64,000 bases of DNA, taken from assembly GCA_033439795.1 (NCBI GenBank), contig JAUTDP010000010.1, positions 2,046,001 to 2,110,000 on the forward strand, given 5' to 3'. Source of the DNA: Sordaria brevicollis. Taxonomy: Eukaryota > Ascomycota > Sordariomycetes > Sordariales > Sordariaceae. This document shows positions 58,824-64,000 of the stretch, piece by piece. The notes below the pieces were generated by a model. The model searched no databases, was not told the DNA's origin, and saw only the letters and a program-made list of their open reading frames with translations. Position numbers and translations under genes: made by a program. Numbering within the stretch: the stretch's first letter is position 1; every line of letters begins with the position of its first letter.

Positions 58824-58923
58824 TGCCCAATAACAGGATTGAACTGTTGACCTTCGCATGAACTTGATATCTTGGGGAGTCAAGATATTAGTACGACGCT
58901 CTAACCAGCTGAGCTAATCGGGC
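58824..58923 (-). tRNA. tRNA-Ile(AAT) with 26-nt intron
   Basis: On the minus strand the acceptor arms GCCCGAT/ATTGGGC pair with one G-T, the D arm is GCTC/GAGC, the anticodon stem TCGTA/TGCGA encloses CTAATA plus A38, and the T arm is AACAG-TTCAATC-CTGTT. The anticodon AAT is at 58889-58887. The intron 58885-58860 follows base 37. A T-run (rc of AAAAAAAG) follows the 3' end. Confidence 0.94.
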
Positions 58924-60043
58924 TTCGGATGTTTGAAGCGACGGGATTTGTATCTGATAAGAGTGGTGGGAAGTGGTCTGTGCGTTTTGGGGGAACTGCT
59001 CTGGGATGAACAGTTCATCGCTTTGGTTAACCGGTTCTTCCTGGCTCTAAGCCAGAAGTGGAAGCGTTTTTGGACACGCGATGGGGAACAACCTCTGGAA
59101 TAGGAGAGAGGAAGCACCGGAGTTATAATACTGATGATTTCAAGACGCAAATACTTTTGAACATTTAGATATCACAAAGTGTTCCCCTAGGTCCAGCAGC
59201 CTTTGAAGGAGCCGTTGTTCTGGTCCGTGCACGGGGCCCTTCGCTGCCCCCCTTTCGACATCTGCAAAGTAAACAAACCACCTAAAAGAGGCAGGACAAA
59301 CTATCTAAGCAAAGTGATAAACTGAGTTGTGTACAGTTAATATGAAAGATGGAGAGTCGAAGAGAAAGAGTGCCTCGCAGTCTCGATGAGATACTGGTAC
59401 AATGATAATGTGGATTGTGACTGTTCACACGACCAATTCACCTGTCTCGTTCCTTCCTTTTCCATGAAAAAGGTGCACAGATAGATAGCCTTGCAGCCTC
59501 ACACCCGAACGGCATTGCTAAATGCCGGACTGCATGCCAGTACCAAGCCCCAAGGTTCCCGGTCAATCGACAGCCTCTGAGCCTGCCGGAAGACTGGCGT
59601 GCTGCTGCGCTGCCAGCCAGGCTGATAAGCCTCACCTTCAACCTTCACCACGCCATGCAGTCCGCTATCTGGCGGTCTGTTCCTCACACAGCCTTCACTG
59701 CAAATGCTGCATGCTCTGGGACGTTCCTCGACCTCGGCCATTCACACCACCTCCTCCCGGACCCTAAGGGAACGCCTTTTATCTTCTCCCGTCGGGGCCA
59801 TTTCTTCCTCCTTCCAACTTGCAACTTGCAACCACAAAACCACAAACCACCTTTTGCACACAAAAATCGCCAACCCACACTTGACGATTTTTGTCCATAT
59901 CGTAACCACACACACACACACACACACACACCATCAAACATTAGCGCAACAACGTTCTGCAAACATCATCCAACCCTAACACATCCGATCATCGAACTAT
60001 CATCCTCCCAGACGATCAATCGGGACCTAGGACAAGAAACCAA
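58924..60043. other. Intergenic and C-rich leader
   Basis: Upstream region of the gene at 60044, including a CA microsatellite at about 59908-59930 and a pyrimidine/CA-rich leader. No further gene is seen. Confidence 0.55.
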
Positions 60044-62290
60044 ATGATGTTCTCCTTACTCACCAGGACGTTCGTCCGCATCGCTAGCCCCATCGTGCTC
60101 CCCCTTATTCGCCCCGCCATCGCGCACGCCGTCGGCTACTTCCAGCCCATCGAAGCCGAGTTCGACTCCGATTTCTATCCCAACGAGCGCGTTACCTCTG
60201 CCATCAGCAAGGTCCGTCAAAATGTCGCCATCGCCAAGAAGCATATCAGAGCCGTTGCCGAGCTCCCCAAAGCCATCACCTCCCAGGTCTTCGGCAAGTC
60301 GATCGCACTGATGACGAGCATCATCAAGGCCCCCGTTGTCGTCGCCTCTCGTGTTATCGGCATGTCGAATGAGGCGGTCATTCGCAACGATTCCATGGGC
60401 ACTGCTGGCGAAACCGTTGAAAGGGTCGAGGAGGGCGTTAAGCGCTTTGTGCCTTCTTTCTTGTTGAGGTATGTCCTGGGTCTTCTCACTTCCAAGTCAG
60501 CAATTTCCCGACACATGCTAACTTACCATAGCACTATCAGGACCTATCGCGGTACCTCTACCGAAGAGACAATCGATCTCGAAGCCCAAACCATGGAGCG
60601 CGCAACCGACGACGCCCAAGTGTCTGCCTCCGGCACTTCTCCCGCCAGGGGCACCATCTCCGTGTATCCCTCCCCTCCCCCTTTGGTCGCCGACCCTTTC
60701 TATGCTCCCAGGGGCACACCTCCTTTCCCCTGCCCTAGCCAGCCAGAAACCCCTGGCAGCGGCACCGCCACGGCCGCGAACTTGTCTCCCGCCCCGCGTC
60801 TTCTGAGCGTTGGTGCTCCTCTCATCAACGGCTCTCCCCGCTCAGATGCAATCTCGGAGCTAGTTCTCGGCAGCCCCATCTCGTCGCTCGACCTCGGCGA
60901 GTCCATCGACTCCATTCTCGCCCCGCCCATCACCAATGGTTTTGTCAACGGCGGCGGCAACGAAAACAGTGTCGCCGCAGATACCTCTAGCCATGAAGTT
61001 TCTTCCTCTTCTTCTTCCGTCGAAGTTGACTCCTCGTCCGTCGAAGTCCTTCCCGCCAACTCTCCCGTCAACAACGACAGCGGATTGATCGCCGCCGCTT
61101 CCGACATCTCGCTTCCGTCTCCCACCTGCTCCTCCGACCTCTCCGAGATTCGTCTTCCCGTCTACTCTCCTGGTGGACCCGACAATGGCCAGGACCACAA
61201 CAACACCAACCTAAACTCTGCCGAGACCTTTTCCGAGGACGAAGAGGACGCCGTCAGTAGGGCCAGGGCCATCGCTTTCCGTCCCGAGCATGAGGAATCC
61301 GGCGACCTCGACAGCTCACTGAGGCAATCCCCTGGATAGGATCAGGGGTACCCAGCTGAGCTGGTCGAGGGCGTGGTGGCGACGCCTCTGGACGTGGACA
61401 ACCAGGGTTTGGAACTCGACGAGGGAGCTCAGATGGGAAGCGAGGAGGGTGTTCAGGTTGAGGACGAGATGGAGCAATCGTCCGAGACTGGGAACGTAGA
61501 GGAGGGACAAGACTTGGCTAGGGAAGCTGAGCAGGAGGAGGTGGCCGCGAGCACTCCCGCCAGCAGTAGCAACACCGGCACTCAAAACTCCGCCGCTGTG
61601 TCGTCTAACCCACAAGACGTCACCGCCAATACATCCATGCCTCCCAAGCAACCTCAACAGCCTTCGGAAGGTCTCATCAGCGACACCGAAACCGTCAACC
61701 CCGGCGCTGAGGGAGACCATTTAGAGCCCTACGTGTTCAACTGGGAAGAGCACGCCTTCATCGACGCCACCGGCCACCTCAACGTCCGGCCAAACTACCA
61801 AGGCATTCCCGATGCCCACCGGCCCCGTCTTTACCACGACCACTGGATCGGCCTCACCGACGTCGACAAGCCGAAGCAGGCCATCACGCACTACCCCGGC
61901 CCCGTCGACCCCTCCACCGGCCAGCAACCCTCCTTGCCCGTCCCGGAGCTAACCGTCACCATCCCCGAAGGCGAGACGTTCTGGCTCGAGGACCCGCTGC
62001 CTTATAACCGGCTTTGCATGAACTGGAAGTGGCTCAGCCAGAGCTATGTTGATGAGGCCGGGCGCATGGGTCTCTGGAGAGACCTGGCGGATGAGGATTA
62101 CAGGGAGCAGGTGGCCAGGGGCCAGAGCAAGCTGCAGAGGGATAATTGGGTGTTGTCCAAGTTTGCGCCGTTGGAGAAGAGGCCCGAGGGCGTGCCGGAG
62201 ATTACGGTCACGGTGCCGAGGGGAGAGACGTTTTGGTTGGATGAGCCGAGGAGTTGGGCGGATTTGGATGATGATGAGGAGGATTGGTAG
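60044..62290 (+). CDS. Unknown acidic protein; frame interrupted by in-frame TAG at 61337-61339
   Basis: The ATG at 60044 opens a frame to TAG 61337-61339. The same frame then stays open to TAG 62288-62290. A 63-bp intron (60469-60531; GTATGT donor, GCTAAC branch, TAG acceptor) is likely though it contains no stop. The first part has a hydrophobic N-terminus (MMFSLLTRTFVRIASPIVLP), a helical segment to about residue 140, and a long Ser/Pro/acidic tail. The part after the TAG begins acidic (EEGVQVEDEMEQSSETGNVE) and ends with a structured segment (YVFNWEEHAFIDATGHLNVR, RPRLYHDHWIGL) that carries two copies of a 19-residue unit: VPELTVTIPEGETFWLEDP and VPEITVTVPRGETFWLDEP. The TAG could be a nonsense mutation, the acceptor of an 87-nt intron (GTCAGT at 61253), or two genes. 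I favour one interrupted gene. Family unknown. Confidence 0.55.
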
Positions 62291-63658
62291 AGGAGGAAAG
62301 GAAGGAAGGAAGGGAGGCAGGCAGGTGATTGGAAGGAGTATGGATGTTAAGTGTATAAAGTATGAGGAAGGAGAAGAGTGGAAGAAAGGAGAGGGAACAT
62401 GATGGGAAAAGGGAAACTGAAAAAAGAGAAAACGATATAAAAGCGGGTGTCGAACGGGAGTCTTTGACGGGAGTTACCAAACAGATTGTAGACAGGCGTG
62501 ATAGACAAGGTAGTAGAAAACCACAAAAAGAGCTTGAAAACTGACAAACACAATGTTCAATTAATGGAAGCCAGTGTGACATAAACTGAAACGATGTGAC
62601 ATTGATAGGCGTGATGGATGGCATACAGACAAACGGAAGCTTTCGTCTTCAAGTATTGCGAAATGCAGACGAGAGTGGGGTGATGATTATCGTTGGGGGG
62701 GATTGCTCCTCTCCTACGAAGATAAAGAATTGGAAAGAACTTGAACAAAATTTGGAACAGCGCGATGTGAAGGAATCGCGATTGGCTCAAGTTGAAGTTC
62801 AAGTTCCTTCGCTTTGATGTCTCGACCGTATCTGTCAAAGCGGGTGTTATTAGGTACATGAGGGGGTCGGGGAAGAAAAGTGGGGGTGTCCTGGGTACCG
62901 GTGTCGCGACCTCTGCACGCCATGCGCAGCTTCGCATCCACGAGCCATCTAACAAACGCTCCTTCCCCTTCGAACTCAGCTTGGCTTCCACTTCTTGCGT
63001 GCCGGTGTCTATTCCGAACAGGGCAGCAAGTATGATTCGCTCTCTCCTTATAAGCACCAGACACGACCGCAACTTGCCGCGTTACCTACAATGGCAACGT
63101 CAAGCCGATCAATTGCTCCTGCCCGGCCGCCAGCGAACGGTCAGCCCAAGCCGAGGGAACAGAGCGGTACCAGTACATGATGTCAGTCCTCTCGCGTCCC
63201 TCCACCTGGACACGTCTCGGAGTCACCATATCCCAACAACACCAACCACCGATAGTACACCTTTTCCGCCGCAGGCCACCGCGCCGGTTCTTTTTGGCAG
63301 CATCATCAGCCGAGCAGCTGTTACAATCATTAGCTATCGCTAGTACATTCGTTACAAACATCAGGACCATCAAGATCACGACTGGTTACGACTCTTGTTA
63401 CGAAGTGGGCGTGTGACGCCGCAGTTTCTATTCCACACTGCCGTCAGCCCATGAGTGGGAGCAGTTGAAGTAGGTGCCGAGTTTACTCCATCATGTTCTC
63501 CTTGCTCTGGCGCTGCCATCGAAGCCCGTGAGCTGGCATCTAACACGGGTATCTTCTTAGGCCACCTATTCCCCTTCCTCCAGGCAGCCCGGTTCTGTTG
63601 TTCATTGCTTCAAGAATCAACTCCTCTCCGACCCCCCGCTAGTAGCTAGCTGTTCAAG
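62291..63658. other. Intergenic
   Basis: 1.4 kb between the two TAG-interrupted frames. Purine-rich 3' flank, then frames without domains. No gene is supported. Confidence 0.5.
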
Positions 63659-64000
63659 ATGGCAGGTCCCAGCTTCAAACAGCTCGTCTTTGAGCAGTTC
63701 TTCCAAGACGTCGTGCCACCTCCCAATCCAGAGCCCACGGAGACTATCCCGCCAGCCCCAAACGGCACAGAGCAACCCGAGCAAGATGTCAACCCTTCCC
63801 AGCCACCCATATCTTAGGCTGATGATGTCGAGGAAGAGCTTGGCGGACAACCGACGGCTCCGATAATGATACCTGTTTCAGCTTCTGACGGCGATAATGA
63901 CAATACCACCAAGAAAGACGACGTACAAGTCACCGAGATTCCGCTACCAGATGAGGATGTCCCGCTACCAGAGTCGGAGCTCGGCGATTACGAAGCGGAA
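63659..64000 (+). pseudogene. Acidic Pro/Glu-rich frame with TAG at 63815-63817, continues past window
   Basis: The ATG at 63659 has good context (AAGATGG) and opens MAGPSFKQLVFEQFFQDVVP plus a Pro/Glu-rich stretch ending at TAG 63815-63817 after 52 codons. The same frame then reads on with the same acidic composition (ADDVEEELGGQ..., EIPLPDEDVPLPESELGDYE) to the window end, 61 codons later. No consensus donor lies before the TAG, so splicing is not a good explanation. It resembles in composition the second part of the gene at 60044-62290. Function unknown. Confidence 0.45.

Overview
The window reads as nuclear DNA of a filamentous ascomycete, most likely Neurospora or a close Sordariales relative (inference). 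Supporting signs are short introns (about 50-110 bp) with GTACGT/GTAAGT-type donors and CTAAC/CTGAC branch points, dispersed single tRNA genes (two with introns), C-rich stop-poor 5' leaders, a HET-domain gene, and one sharply bounded AT-rich block whose base composition looks like repeat-induced point mutation (RIP).

Layout. 0-8 kb: 5' part of a Nudix hydrolase (-), an intron-bearing tRNA-Arg, a class B flavin monooxygenase (-), a small membrane-protein frame broken by a TAG, and a decayed HET-domain gene (-). 8-20 kb: a long gene-poor stretch, a two-exon protein of unknown function (12838-13592) and a BTB-like protein (18103-20191). 20-34 kb: a UstS-like glutathione S-transferase (-), a Kv-beta-like aldo-keto reductase (-), an unknown disordered protein (-), an unusual protein kinase (+), and a secreted, probably GPI-anchored X325/BIM1-type copper protein (-). 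34-44 kb: tRNA-Gly, tRNA-Val, two lineage-specific proteins, several inverted-repeat elements, tRNA-Pro. 44-51 kb: gene-free DNA and a 4.1 kb RIP-decayed DNA transposon. 53-58 kb: a divergent gene pair for zinc handling. 58-64 kb: tRNA-Ile with intron and two genes interrupted by in-frame TAG codons.

The most interesting system is the divergent pair at 53.3-57.7 kb. One gene encodes a ZIP zinc transporter. The other encodes a small secreted, probably GPI-anchored protein with the same layout as the transporter's ectodomain: signal peptide, two CxxHx5C motifs, a His/Asp tract, then a third CxxHx5C motif. In both genes the first two motifs are split by a phase-2 intron in the codon for motif position 8. 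The 2 kb between them carries five CAAGGT hexamers, the core recognised by the fungal zinc regulator ZafA. I infer that the small protein is a free-standing version of the transporter's zinc-binding ectodomain, co-regulated with it.

The second notable result is a family of terminal-inverted-repeat elements with perfect 8-bp target duplications: an unmutated 489-bp copy at 36601-37089 and a RIP-decayed 4134-bp copy at 46545-50678. They share subterminal sequence.
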